A stretch of DNA of 64,000 nucleotides from Blastocladiella emersonii ATCC 22665 (lineage: Eukaryota > Blastocladiomycota > Blastocladiomycetes > Blastocladiales > Blastocladiaceae): positions 1,674,001-1,738,000 of the forward strand of contig JANHCV010000008.1 in NCBI GenBank assembly GCA_025594325.1. The letters run 5' to 3'. The position numbers were made by a program, and so were the translations under genes. The notes beneath the pieces were generated by a model. The model saw nothing but the letters and a program-made list of their open reading frames with translations. It did not search any database and had not been told where the DNA came from. Shown here one piece after another: positions 1 through 10,281 of this stretch; the first letter of the stretch is position 1; every line of letters starts with the position of its first letter.

Positions 1-1019
1 GGCGGGTCCCCTTGCACCGACCGACGCTCCTGCACACGCTCGCCGCCGCCGCCATCCCATACGCCGCTCCACGCCGCCGTCGCTGCACACTCGACCCGCG
101 CCCGCCGACCAAGTGGAGCTTGCCGCCCGACCGATTGACGCTAAACGACGACACGCACCCGCACTCGCACGCTTGGCTCCACGTCACGGTGCGCATCCCC
201 GCGACCCGCTCGTCACGGCGCACGCGCGCGGCGGCGACGTCGATCGCCCGCCCGCCCACCTCTCGTGCTGATGGGCGCGAGACCGACGTGGATGCCGCTC
301 CGCCGCCGCCGCCCTGCTCGCCGTCTCTCACACATCCGCGCCCGCGCAGTGTGTCTCACTCGCTCTCGTCGCGATTCCGTAGCTCGCGCGCCCCGCATCA
401 GCGCTGAGCGGCCCGCGCAGTCGCGTCGGTTGCCGCCACGACCACGGCGAGCGGGAACGCCTCCTGCACCCGCGCTGGGTCGCAGCTCGGTGTCTCACGT
501 CCGATCGCTCGCGCTCGCTGCCCGTCTAGACGCGCGGAGACGGTGCCAACTCGGTGCTCAAGCTTGACGAAGTCGCGTGCGGTCTCGGTACGATCGCGCG
601 TCTCGCCTCCACCAGCGCGGCGATGACTAACTCGGCGCCTGCCGCGATCCGTTCCTTCTATTCGAGCGCTCAGGTGCCGCGGCGGCCAAGGCGGGCGCGA
701 CACGGGTACGTTCTCGCTCTGCTTGCACGACATCTCCCTCAATCCCGCTCCTCACCTCGGTCTCCCGCGCTCGCCCCCGCTGTAACCTCGACCGAGCGCG
801 TCAAGTGCTTCAAGATGACCACGGCCGCGAGTGATGGCGGCGGCGCAAGGACCGCAGCAGCGGCGCGCGCGCATGGGCTCGACGCGGGCGCGGCGCGGGT
901 GCGGTGCGGGCGGACCGTGGTCGTGGCGGCCATCGTCGCAGTAGCAGTGCGGGTGCGGTGCTGGGGTGCAGGGCGCGCGCGCTGGCCGCGGCCCTGATCC
1001 CGGCACCGCACCCGCTTTT
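1..1019. other. GC-rich stretch without a recognisable gene
   Basis: Short open frames occur on both strands but they are arginine/proline/serine-rich and overlap each other, as expected from unconstrained GC-rich DNA. I see no domain, no splice pattern and no start context that favours one frame. The stretch ends in a run of nine or more T at about 1016. It could contain the edge of a gene lying outside the window, but nothing supports that. Confidence 0.5.
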
Positions 1020-1290
1020 TTTTTGCGTCCCGTGATCCCTATACAAAGGTCCTTTGTATACTTTGGACGGATTCCTTAGTAAAGCTTTGAGGACGCTTAG
1101 GCCGAAACCCGCGCAAAAGAAACCGCAGCCCAAAGGATTCAAAGCGACTTGAACCGGCCCTCACCCAAAGTTTTCAAAGTAACTCAGTCGCCGCAAAGGA
1201 TCCCAAAGTGACTTAGAAGTGTTCCGTCCAAAGTAAACGTCAAGTATACTCCAAAGCGACTTTGCTAATCCTTTGTATCCTTTGGAGCCC
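1020..1290. repeat. Cluster of CAAAG-containing short repeats beside the transposase
   Basis: Five related units of the type CAAAGYRACTY start at 1140, 1175, 1203, 1229 and 1252 (the fourth is the weakest). A 9-bp palindrome (ATACAAAGG / CCTTTGTAT, one-base centre) lies at 1041-1059, and CCTTTGTAT recurs near 1270. Such clusters are typical of transposon subterminal regions that bind transposase. They lie directly 5' of the transposase reading frame. No matching copy is seen 3' of the transposase, so only one end of an element is represented. Confidence 0.5.
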
Positions 1291-2248
1291 GGGGCCCTTT
1301 TCACTGTGGTTTGTGCGCGCTGCCATCACCAGCACCCCGTGGCTCACCCTACGCGACCTTTCCGAGCTGCTGCGCGCGGAGCGCAACAAGTCGGTCTCCG
1401 TGTCGACGCTCTCGAGGCTTCTCGACCGCCTTGGCTTCTCGAAGAAGGTGGTCAAGTCGCGCGGCGCCAACTACAACGAGGAGGCGCGCGCCGCCTGGCG
1501 CCAGTACGTCGAAACCGCTTGCTTCAGGGCCGACCAGCTTGTCTTCTGCGACGAGTGCGGCATCCAGCCGACAGCGGCCAACCACCGCTTCGCGTGGAGC
1601 GAGACAGGGGTCCCCGCCGTCATCGTGCAGCCGCGCGCGCCCACGAGCACGCGTGTCAACCTCGTTGCAGCCATTTCCACGTCGGGGCCCCTCCTCGCGC
1701 ACGCCGCGCCGTACAGCATCAACACGGAGACATTTTGGACCATCATTCGCGACGACCTGGTACGTTGTGTCGATCTTGTGCTCCGACCCCATCCACTTCA
1801 CGCGTCTTGCCTACACGTCACGTTCCTGAAGATCCCGCACATGAATCCTTATCCCGAGCCGTGCTCAATCCTCGTTATCGACAACGCTTCGTTCCACCAC
1901 TCGCACAGACACATTGCCGAACTCGAGCGCGAGTTTGGCATCGCGGTACGCTTCCTTCCGCCGTACTCGCCCGACATGAACCCCATCGAAAACACTTTCA
2001 GCACATTTAAGGCTTCGCTCATCAGCCACCCGATCACGGGCCTGGACAAGGACGATCTCCCGCACGCGTACGCGGAGCGCTACTTTGACTGCATCACGCC
2101 GGCTTTGCTGACTCCGCGTCCCTCACCACCAGGGCGACGGCTGTCGGCGGCGCACAAGTCCAAGTTCGATCTGCTGCGACGGCCGGCGACCACAGCCGTC
2201 GCCAGCGTCAAGTTCGAGATCAAGTCGCTCAACATCAAGGAGTGGTAG
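1262..2248 (+). mobile_element. IS630/Tc1-mariner-type DDE transposase, 5'-truncated
   Basis: The frame encodes a DDE superfamily endonuclease. A helix-turn-helix-like stretch (TLSRLLDRLGFSKK) is followed by the first aspartate in FCDECG, the second in LVIDNASFHH and the glutamate in YSPDMNPIEN, with spacing as in the IS630/Tc1 group. There is no in-frame ATG before the catalytic core and the usual first DNA-binding segment is missing, so the 5' end has been lost or lies in unrecognised exons. A 72-nt stretch at 1760-1831 begins GTACG, ends AG and interrupts the conserved block before the second aspartate; it is probably an intron and is in frame either way. No terminal inverted repeat or target-site duplication was found. 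The copy is most likely inactive. Confidence 0.8.
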
Positions 2249-2747
2249 CGGCGGCGGTGGTGGCCGCGGACGAGCTCGGGCCGCGAGCGCCGGACGGGCG
2301 CGGCGGTGGCCGCGCGTGGCGGCGTACTATGATTATTCTAGCGCTTTTATTCGAATGGGTCTATTGAATTACCTATCAGAAGAAGCACGTGATTCATCAT
2401 TGAGGCGCATCGCGTCCCGCTCCGCTGACCCCAACGCGACCTCTTTGGAAGGAGTGCCGTTGCACATTGCCCGTGTCTGTGCGCGCTCCAAGTCCTGACT
2501 CCGCCTCACATCGCCCGCAAACTCTTGCGCAACCCCACATGGCCGGGAGCTGTGGTGGCAACTGAGAGCAGCGCTAGCGGTGGGGAGCTTGGGTTCCCGC
2601 GCGTATGGTTACGCAATTCATGTTCGCATCGTGTAACCGTGGGTGGTTACAAGCCATTACCTCAAGGATCATTAAGCAGGAAAGAGAAAAATATGGAGTT
2701 CACGATGTGCCGTCTGGTCGTGGTTTGATTGTGGTCTGCTGCAGGTT
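2249..2747. other. Intergenic stretch, no gene seen
   Basis: After the transposase stop there is a GC-rich segment and then mixed-composition sequence. The small open frames have no recognisable features. The minisatellite begins at its right end. Confidence 0.4.
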
Positions 2748-3494
2748 CAGTCGCGGTTCAGTCGCTGTTCAGTCGCGTTCAGTCGCGGTTTACTCCGAGT
2801 TCAGTCGCTGTTCAGTCGCGGTTCAGTCACGGTTTAGTCGAGGTTTAGTCGAGGTTCAGTCACGGTTTAGTCGAGGTTTAGTCGAGGTTTAGTCACGGTT
2901 TAGTCGAGGTTTAGTCGAGGTTCAGTCGAGGTTCAGTCGAGGTTTAGTCGAGGTTCAGTCGAGGTTCAGTCGCGGTTTAGTCGCGGTTTAGTCGCGGTTT
3001 AGTCGCGGTTTAGTCGCGGTTTAGTCGCGGTTTAGTCGCGGTTTAGTCGCGGTTTAGTCGCGGTTTAGTCGCGGTTTAGTCGCGGTTTAGTCGCGGTTTA
3101 GTCGCGGTTTAGTCGCGGTTCAGTCGCGGTTTAGTCGCGGTTCAGTCGCGTTCTGCTCGCGTTCTGCTCGCGTTTTGCTTGAGGTTTACTTCAGGTTTGG
3201 TGTTGGTTTAGTCGAGGTTTAGTCGAGTTCTGGTCGCGGTTTACTTCAGGTTTGGTCTTGGTTTGGTCACAGTTCAGTCAAGGTTTGGTCGCGGTTTACT
3301 CCGAGTTCAGTCTGAGTTCAGTCGAGGTTTAGTTGAGGTTCAGTCACGGTTTAATCAAGATTTTGTTGAGGTTTAGTCAAGGTTCAGTCGAGGTTTAGTC
3401 GCAGTTCAATTGAAGTTTAGTCAGGGTCTGATCCGAGTCTGATGCGGGTTTGGTCCGAGTCTAGTCAGGGTTTACTCATGGGTTTAGTCGCTGA
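2748..3494 (+). repeat. 11-bp minisatellite, GGTTTAGTCGC family
   Basis: About 750 bp are built of an 11-bp unit. The central block, roughly 2970-3160, is an almost perfect run of GGTTTAGTCGC. The flanks carry variants (GGTTCAGTCGA, GGTTTAGTCGA, GGTTTAGTCAC) and shorter or longer units that degrade outward. The homogeneous core with diverged edges is the pattern expected from replication slippage. The unit length is not a multiple of three and the frames across it look incidental. Confidence 0.95.
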
Positions 3495-4841
3495 CTGTCT
3501 CATCGGAAGTGAAAATGGGTGTACATGAAGCGGAAGAATGAGTGGCTTGCGAGATTTGAAAGGAGAAGCGCGTGTCGGAAACGTACTCTCAACGAGAATA
3601 TTGTCCCACGTTTCCGCATCAACCGAGCCACGAATCATGGAAAGGTCCGCGTCCTTGTTGCTGTTGAGCTCGGACGCAACGGCGACCGCCCACTCGGGCA
3701 CGCCAAGAATGTCGTGGGCGATCAGCGGGAACAAGTCACAGTTGGCGTGCTCGCCGAGCTGCCAAAATCGGTCAGTGAGACAGTTGCGCGCCTCAACAAG
3801 TCGGCCAGGGTCAGCAGCGCCAAAAGGCTCGCCCGAATGCTTGGCGAGGAGCCGGGCAAGAAGTACCGGGTCGGTCCCAGCAAGCGTGCACAAAAACGAG
3901 TCTTCGTCGTTGACCATGGCAGCGTCAGTCCAGCCGCGCGATAGGAGCCAGTCGAGAACAGCAAAGTCTTGCTCGTTGGTGTTCCGGATCACCCAGCCGC
4001 CGCGCTGCCTCATCAAGAGCTCCGCGATCGGCCCGGGTGAGGAACGTGATGAGTTCGGCCTCATCAATGGCATAGCGGGGCTGCGCGAGCAGCTCAAGCG
4101 TGGAAGGCTGCCAGGTGATTGCAGCAAGGAAGGCAAGGAAGTCGATGAGGCGCGGAGTAAAGGACGATGAGGCAGCGCCCAACTCGAACTCGTTGCCATC
4201 AAGGACGTTGTATTCGGCGAGGGGCTTGAACCCAAGTCAGGGCGTGGAACTCGGACCACTCAAGCCGGGTCTCCAGGAGTGTGGGGAAGCGCTCAGTGAG
4301 GTCGATCAGGCAGGTTTCAAGAAGGGCAGTTCGACGTGTAACAACCGCGCAGACAAGGATCAAGATAAAAGTCGCAAGCGGTTGATGGAATGGAGAAAGA
4401 GCGCGACGGGTCTCGAACTTGCCAATGATCGTGCGAAGTTCGGCATCCATCGTGGCTGCCGCGCGAATGCGGGATGAGTACTTACCCAAGGCGTGATTGA
4501 ATACCCAGCTGGCGACGACTCCAAGAAGCTCGTGATGTGCGTCTGCTTTCCACGAAGTCAGAGAGAGCAAGCTGAGGGGCATAACCTCCCGCATATGCAT
4601 GCGAAGGCGGCGTCGGCGGATCGACAGCGAGGGATATTTTACTATGTGCGCCAGAGCGACATCGTGAAGGCCACGGAAAGTCCACAACAGCAGCCGAGTG
4701 GAAGAGGCGGGTAGCGGCAGGGACCGCCGGCCGTGGCTGGGCGAGCTGCGCGACGGCGAGGGCGAGCTCGCACGGCAGGTCGGCAAAGCGCGGCAGTGCG
4801 GTGCCGTGGGTGTCTACGGTCGATTGTATGGAGTGATTCAT
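3495..4841 (-). pseudogene. Broken paralogue of the F-box-like gene at 10.3-12.5 kb
   Basis: Reading the minus strand, homology to the intact F-box-like protein continues through at least four frames. The pieces are the N-terminal FADLPCELALAVAQLAQPRP from the ATG at 4841, a segment with SPFHQPLATFILILV and LETRLEWSEFHALTW near 4200-4500, a third piece at about 3925-4182, and a last piece with LDWLLSRGWTDAAM and VPEWAVAVASEL ending near 3590. Frame changes fall near 4700, 4200 and 4000. The C-terminal third of the family is absent: homology stops about 100 bp before the minisatellite. Introns could explain one of the frame changes but not all of them plus the lost C-terminus. Confidence 0.75.
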
Positions 4842-4984
4842 GAAAGCGAGGGGGTTGGTCGTCAGCCAGGGAGAAGGGTTGAGATGAGCGGCGCGGCGGC
4901 GAGCGAAGTGTGGCGCTCATCTCGCCGCCCGTTCGCCGCGGGCGGTCCTCGCTCTTCCCACGCAAATGCGGCCCACGGAATCCA

Positions 4985-6758
4985 ATGAAACTGGCAGTCG
5001 CCGACGTTATTGAGAGAGTGCTCCTCCGCGCCGTGAGCCTGCATGACGACCCAAACGATCTTGCGGGCCTGCTGCAGTACGCGCGAGTGCTGCCCGAGGC
5101 GCTCATCCCCAAGGTGTCTCGTGCCGTGTTGAAGCGCTCTCCCGTCCTGTCCATGGACGCGGCGAGCGCACGCGGCGCCATCGGGGTGCTCGACAAGTGG
5201 CGCGCCTCGGGACTCCCGCTCGCCTACTCGCACGAGACGGTCATGGGCGCGAACGGCAAGTCGTTCGAGGCCATGGAGTGGTGGGGCAACTCGGGTCTCC
5301 CGTTCACGCACCCGCAGTGCCCGGGCGGCTCGATTGCGGATGTGCTCAACTTCATCAACCTTGGCTATCTCACCTGCTTCTTTCCCGACTGCGTACGCTC
5401 ATCTCTCTCGCGACACGATTTTCACCGTTGTAACGCTCGGTGCCTGCGAGTAGCCTCCCAAACCGGACATGGGCGGCCGTCGCTTCACATTGGACTACGC
5501 TCTTGACGAGATCACCAGGGGTCGCTTGAGCTCGGTCGTGCTTCGAGAGCAGCATTTGTCACTCGATGCCGTGGCGAAGCTCAACGCGGCGCTCGCGAGC
5601 CCAGGTCAAACCGTCCGCTCCGTCGAGCTGAAAAACTACTTCGTTGACCTCCCGCGCCTCATGATGATCCGTTTCCCCGCGTCGCTCACCAGTTTCGACT
5701 GGGCGTGCGGCTGGAGCTCTCCACGTCGCGATCGAGATCCACTTGACTCATGGTCGTGGCCTGCTCAACTCGAGTCCCTCTCCATTTCTTGGCTCAGTAC
5801 GAATGACTTTGGCGTTCGGCTCCTGTGCTCCCTTCCGCTTGGGCTCAAGTCGTTGTCCTTGTTGTCTGTCCAGCTCGAGCCTTCTATGTATCAGCACCTG
5901 GCTTCGCTTCCGCCGGGTCTCACGCATCTCAAGCTTGCCAACTGCCAGCTCGAGGACGATGCCTTTGGCCACCTCCTTCCGCATCTACCGATGACTCTCG
6001 TCAATCTCGACATCAGCGACAACCATTTGACGGCGACGCGTCTCACCGCTCTCCATCACCACTTTCCGCCATCGCTCCGCACTCTCGACATTTCAGGGAC
6101 TTGGCTGGACTGCGCGATCAACGATTCACCACTCGGCTGGATGTTCCCCGCTGACCTCGAGCTTCTTCGCATGGCTTCGTGTACCGTCTACGGCCGCAAC
6201 GACCCGCCGAGTTCCAGTCTGCAACTGATTCCACAACTCGAACTTGCCGCCCTGATCGCCGCGTCGCTCCCGCCCAAGCTCGTTGCCTTTGACATGTCCA
6301 TGAACCCGCTCTGCGGCGAGCAGCACGTCAGTTTCGTCGACATGTATACGACGTTCCCGCAATGCTTTCATTCGAGTACTGTGTCGTCGGCGGCCATGGC
6401 GCGCATTGCGCCACGAATCACGCCCTCGCTGCGCGAGCTTCGACTAAAGTGGACCTGCATCGGAACAGCTGGCGCGCAGCTGCTCGCTGACCACATGCCC
6501 CCGCTCCTAGAGACGCTTAATCTTTCTCAAACTGATCTCGACGATGGGATGCTGATGATCCTTGCCCCGTCACTCCCACAGTCGCTCACGAAGGTGCATC
6601 TCGACTGGAACCCGTTCAGTGACGTGGGCGGAGACCTGCTCCTTGCGCACCTTCCATCTGGCCTTGCTGCGCTTCATCTGAGCCAGGCCCTGCTTGGAGA
6701 CGAGATGCTCGAGTCGCTGCGAGCCAAGGTTGCGCCAGGTGGGCACTTTGCACAGTGA
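4985..6758 (+). CDS. Leucine-rich repeat protein with an F-box-like N-terminal helix bundle
   Basis: Exon 1 is 4985-5392 and exon 2 is 5454-6758. The 61-bp intron begins GTACGC and ends TAG; the earlier AG would introduce a stop. The predicted protein is 570 aa. Residues 1-60 (VIERVLLRAV, DDPNDLAGLLQYARVLPEAL) resemble the short helical start seen in the decayed LRR gene at 39.4-40.1 kb. Exon 2 carries repeats of the form LxxLxIS/LxxNxL spaced about 24-28 residues apart, for example LVNLDISDNHLTATRL, LRTLDISGTWL and LETLNLSQTDLDDGML. No enzymatic domain is seen. Such proteins are commonly protein-binding adaptors; a substrate-receptor role is inference. The stop is only 53 bp from the convergent ankyrin/zinc-finger gene. 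Confidence 0.8.
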
Positions 6759-6811
6759 AATTCGAAATACAAACAGTTCTTCCACTCAATCAAACTAAAA
6801 AAAAAATCATT

Positions 6812-9800
6812 TCAATCAACCACCGCCTTCACATCACGGTTGCGAAACTGAAGGTCGTGCAGGATCTCGAGCACCACGCGCCGCTTGAACGCCATCCACA
6901 GCGCCGCCGCCTCGCCGCCGTTCGCGCTGGGCACCGCGACGAGCGGCGGCGTCTCGAGGAGCACAGGCTTCCCGTCCTCGCGCGCGCGCAGCAGCCGGTC
7001 GAGCGGGGCGCGGACGGGCGTCGCCGCGCGGACCACGTAGTACGCGTAGTCGGCGGGATCGATTGGCTGGTACGCGCGGACGAGCTGCGGGTCGGGTGCG
7101 GGGTGCTGGAACCGCGCGCGCTCGGTGTGCGCGCGGACCGCCGGATCAACGCGCTGGTTCCACGGGACGAGCGGGTACGCGACCTGCTCGGTGGCCGTTG
7201 GTGGCTGGTCGAACCGCCACACGCGGTCGACGGCGCGCGCGAGGAGCAACTCGCCCGTGTCCGTCATGTACAAGTCGAGCGCGTGCCCGAGGGACCGCGC
7301 GGGCTCGGGGATCCACGCGTGGTCGAGTCGAGGCGCGCCGGAAGCAACGGCGGCGCGCATCTCGCGCTCGTACGCCTGGATCTGCGTGGACGGCGCGTAT
7401 GACGCGGGGACAGCGGCGGCCAAGTTGGCGCGCAGCGCGAGTGGAACGAGAGTGTGCGTCGATGCAGCAAGGAAGGCTAGGTCCGGGATCGGGGCGTGGG
7501 TCGCGGTGGGCGCGGGAGCTCTGGGTGCCGCGGCCGACGGTGGCCGTGTTGAAGTAGACGCGGTCGACGGCGGCCGTGCTGAAGAAGCCGCAGCGACTGC
7601 CAGTTCAGCTGCGGCGGCTGGTTCCGCGGCCGTGCCGCCTTCGCGGTACCTGCGAAACTCATCGCGAAGCACGCCGTGCGCTTGCCGCGCATGCAGCGCA
7701 ATCCGATCAATGGCCGAGTCGCGGCGGTCGCAGAACGGGCATTTGTAGAAGGCGGGCGCGTGCGATTTGATAGCGTGCTGCGACAGGTTGGATCCCGCCG
7801 TCCTCGCGTTCTTCGCCACAAAGCTGCATCCAGGAATGAAGCAAGGGTAGCCCGCGAACAGCGCTTCCTCAGCTGGCGCGCGAGGCACCCGATGGCGGTA
7901 CCCAAGCTCGTCCTGCTTGCGCTGCACGTGGTCCTTAAAGTGCGCGAGCATGTCGCGCGATGGCGCCTGCTCCATGCAGCCGGGAATCGTGCACGCGAGC
8001 ACGCCTGGCGCGAAGCAGCACGTCGAGTCGGGCGGGAATGCGGCAACCGTCGCGGCCGCGACATCAGCTGGAACCCGAGGGCGGCGCGTGACAGGCGGCG
8101 CTGCAGGCGCCGCAGGCGATGCCTGGGTCTCTGGCACATCTACGTCTGGTCGCTGGCCTGGGTGCGCTAGGCTCGCGTGCGCCGTGATCCGGCCAGCAGC
8201 GAATCCACCAAAGTCGCAAAGTCGGCAGCGGAAGAGCGGCGGACAGTGCTTGAGGAAGTGCGTCATGATGCTCGAAGGCAATGAGTGCGAGTAGCCACAA
8301 TCAGGCACGGCGCACGTCAGGTTACCCGCTTCGTCGCGAGCAGAAAGATCGAGGTGCGACTTGAAATGGTTGAGGAACTCCGCGTGGGGAAGAGAACCGC
8401 AAGCGCAGCCCGGGAAAGTACAGGTGATGTTGGTCAATACGCGGACGCACGACTCGTCCCGCGCCGCGGGGGTTGCAGAGCGCGGTCTTGGCGGCGTGTT
8501 TGGAGCGGATTCGTCTGACTCGTACTCATAGTCCGACTCGGACTCAGAAGACACGCGATCTAAGCTGATGAGATCGCCCATCGTGACCGCCGGTGTGGGC
8601 GCAGGCGGGGCCGGAACAGCAGGTGCGCCAAGAGGCGGCGCGCGGTTAGTGGGAGCAACGGTAGCAAAGGCGGAAGCAGAACACGGCGTGTAAGGAGTGA
8701 GCGTCGACTCAATTTGACTCTCCTTGATAGAGGCGGAATCGCTGGACGAGGAACGCTCAGTCGCCTCAGAGTTGGCGAGCGGCGCGACCGGTTCACTCGG
8801 AGCGGGCGACGCTTCCTGCGTGAACGCAAGCGAAGGTGCTGCCAAAAGTGAAAGTGCGGGAAGCGGAAAGCAGGTCATCATGCCTGAGAGCGCAAAAGCA
8901 ACCTCGTGCTCGCCAGCGTTAAACCGCGCGGTAACCGTGGCCATGAAGTAGTCGCGCGATGCGCGCATTGCAGCCGAATCGTTGGATTGCATACTACCGC
9001 TCTCAAGCCATAAGCGGACAAGTGGCACTGCAGTGGAAGCAGGCGCGGAGGCAGCGTACGCCCACGGGAGAAGGTTAAATGAGTCGGCGGGCAAATGCTC
9101 GTCGTATGCGATGCTGAGCAGGTCGCGAAGTACAGGCAGCGATTGAGCGTAGTGAAGCGGGGCCCGACCCAGGGTATCGCGAAGCGAGACGGCATGCCGA
9201 TAGTGGACTTTGCTCACGTCGCGACACAGGAGCGTGACAGCAGCGGGTAAGTCAAGCGCAGCAGCGAGGTGAAGTGGCGTCCACTTCAACTTGGCTTCGG
9301 TTGCTAGCAGATGTACCCCCAGGCGGTCCCTGCCAAGCGAGTCAAGCAGACGGCGCGTGAATCGTGCATCGTACTCAAATTCTAACCGTACAATCGTGTG
9401 TGAGTGATTATGCAGCTTAACCAGTCGCGTCTTCGTACCGTTGGAGACTCGTCCTTCTCTGAGTGCACAATGGTACTTTGCATATTCACTGGCGTCAGCA
9501 ATCACAGCAAAGTGTAGCGGAATCCATTGATTGGCGGCGGGAGACTCGAGATCGATAAGAACAGGAGATCCAAATGCTGCCCTGCACTTGACCCAGCGAC
9601 CATCAGGCCGGGCCTTGCGAGCTTCAACAGGTGACAGGAGCCAATTGAACCAGGTCCACGAGCCAAGCAGCGCAGCGATGTGTAGCGGGTGCGCACGAGA
9701 CTTCGGCAACAGCAAGTTGACCCAATCGGAATGAACGAGGGGTGGGCGCGCACGCGGTGACGCGATCATGAGTTGGGAGAGCGGCGAGGCAGAACCCGCG

Positions 9801-10015
9801 GATTGCAGTTCAACGTGAATTGTCTCAAGAAACGTGAGAACGTGGTCAACGCAAGTCGCAAAAGTTGGTGGCGTTTCAGCCGGCCAAGCAGGGTGAGGGG
9901 CGGAAAGTTTTGACAACATCAGATACACGACAGCGTCCATGCCAGTCTTTCCGTGGCAAACGCGGCGAGCTCCTGCATCAAGCGGGCATTTTTGGCAACT
10001 TTCATGTGGTTGCAT
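6812..10015 (-). CDS. Ankyrin-repeat and multi-C2H2 zinc-finger protein
   Basis: A single open frame, 1067 aa from the ATG at 10015; an upstream in-frame ATG at 10138 would place the promoter module inside the coding region, so the later one is preferred. Residues about 108-310 hold ankyrin-type repeats (AHPLHIAALLG, WIPLHFAVIAD, WTPLHLAAALD, RAPLHYAQSL). A low-complexity linker with an acidic serine patch (SSESESDYEYESDES) follows. Residues about 531-780 contain six C2H2-like fingers in pairs, e.g. CTFPGCACG...HFKSH, CRLCDFGGF...H, CTIPGCMEQ...HFKDH and CPFCDRRDS...HARQAH. The alanine/proline-rich C-terminus ends in a short conserved-looking segment without known motifs. Ankyrin repeats joined to serial C2H2 fingers suggest a nuclear regulator. 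Ankyrin spacing is irregular and I cannot exclude two fused neighbouring genes, but no intron or stop separates the halves. Confidence 0.8.
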   Translation of the reverse strand: MQPHESCQKCPLDAGARRVCHGKTGMDAVVYLMLSKLSAPHPAWPAETPPTFATCVDHVLTFLETIHVELQSAGSASPLSQLMIASPRARPPLVHSDWVNLLLPKSRAHPLHIAALLGSWTWFNWLLSPVEARKARPDGRWVKCRAAFGSPVLIDLESPAANQWIPLHFAVIADASEYAKYHCALREGRVSNGTKTRLVKLHNHSHTIVRLEFEYDARFTRRLLDSLGRDRLGVHLLATEAKLKWTPLHLAAALDLPAAVTLLCRDVSKVHYRHAVSLRDTLGRAPLHYAQSLPVLRDLLSIAYDEHLPADSFNLLPWAYAASAPASTAVPLVRLWLESGSMQSNDSAAMRASRDYFMATVTARFNAGEHEVAFALSGMMTCFPLPALSLLAAPSLAFTQEASPAPSEPVAPLANSEATERSSSSDSASIKESQIESTLTPYTPCSASAFATVAPTNRAPPLGAPAVPAPPAPTPAVTMGDLISLDRVSSESESDYEYESDESAPNTPPRPRSATPAARDESCVRVLTNITCTFPGCACGSLPHAEFLNHFKSHLDLSARDEAGNLTCAVPDCGYSHSLPSSIMTHFLKHCPPLFRCRLCDFGGFAAGRITAHASLAHPGQRPDVDVPETQASPAAPAAPPVTRRPRVPADVAAATVAAFPPDSTCCFAPGVLACTIPGCMEQAPSRDMLAHFKDHVQRKQDELGYRHRVPRAPAEEALFAGYPCFIPGCSFVAKNARTAGSNLSQHAIKSHAPAFYKCPFCDRRDSAIDRIALHARQAHGVLRDEFRRYREGGTAAEPAAAAELAVAAASSARPPSTASTSTRPPSAAAPRAPAPTATHAPIPDLAFLAASTHTLVPLALRANLAAAVPASYAPSTQIQAYEREMRAAVASGAPRLDHAWIPEPARSLGHALDLYMTDTGELLLARAVDRVWRFDQPPTATEQVAYPLVPWNQRVDPAVRAHTERARFQHPAPDPQLVRAYQPIDPADYAYYVVRAATPVRAPLDRLLRAREDGKPVLLETPPLVAVPSANGGEAAALWMAFKRRVVLEILHDLQFRNRDVKAVVD

Positions 10016-10133
10016 GGTGTTGCATGGAGAACCATTTGTGTGGGAGTGAGCTAGGGGGATGAGAAGAGAGTCGGGAGCGGGCGAGGTGTGGCGAAAAACG
10101 GAACAAGCGAGCGCCGAAACGGTCACGCCACTA

Positions 10134-10161
10134 GTCACATGATTTCTCGTCGCGTCTCCGC
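10134..10161 (-). promoter_or_regulatory. GAGACGCG + ATCATGTG promoter module of the ankyrin/zinc-finger gene
   Basis: On the minus strand GGAGACGCGACGAG is followed by AAATCATGTGAC, 119-146 bp upstream of the ATG at 10015. It matches modules upstream of the DUF4470 genes B, C and D in sequence, order and distance. Confidence 0.6.
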
Positions 10162-10240
10162 TTGTCCCGCGGCCGCCGGCTTGTCCAGTCCCAGCCTTTT
10201 AAGAGAAGGGTCCGCGGCAAAGCTTAAATTAATAGAATAA

Positions 10241-10246
10241 TTTATT
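10241..10246 (-). terminator. Candidate polyadenylation signal (AATAAA) of the F-box-like gene
   Basis: TTTATT on the plus strand reads AATAAA on the minus strand, about 35 bp downstream of the stop at 10282 and within an AT-rich patch. Confidence 0.5.
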
Positions 10247-10281
10247 TCTATTCAGCACGAGACAACACGGACAAGAAAGAC

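Noticed and set aside
2640-2680. AAGGATCATTAA resembling the 3' end of 18S rRNA
   Set aside because: Only about a dozen bases match; the conserved GTAACAAGGTTTCCGTAGGTG part is absent upstream and no ITS or 5.8S sequence follows.
2748-3494. Regular repeats as a CRISPR-like array
   Set aside because: The unit is 11 bp with no spacers, and the context is eukaryotic; it is a plain minisatellite.
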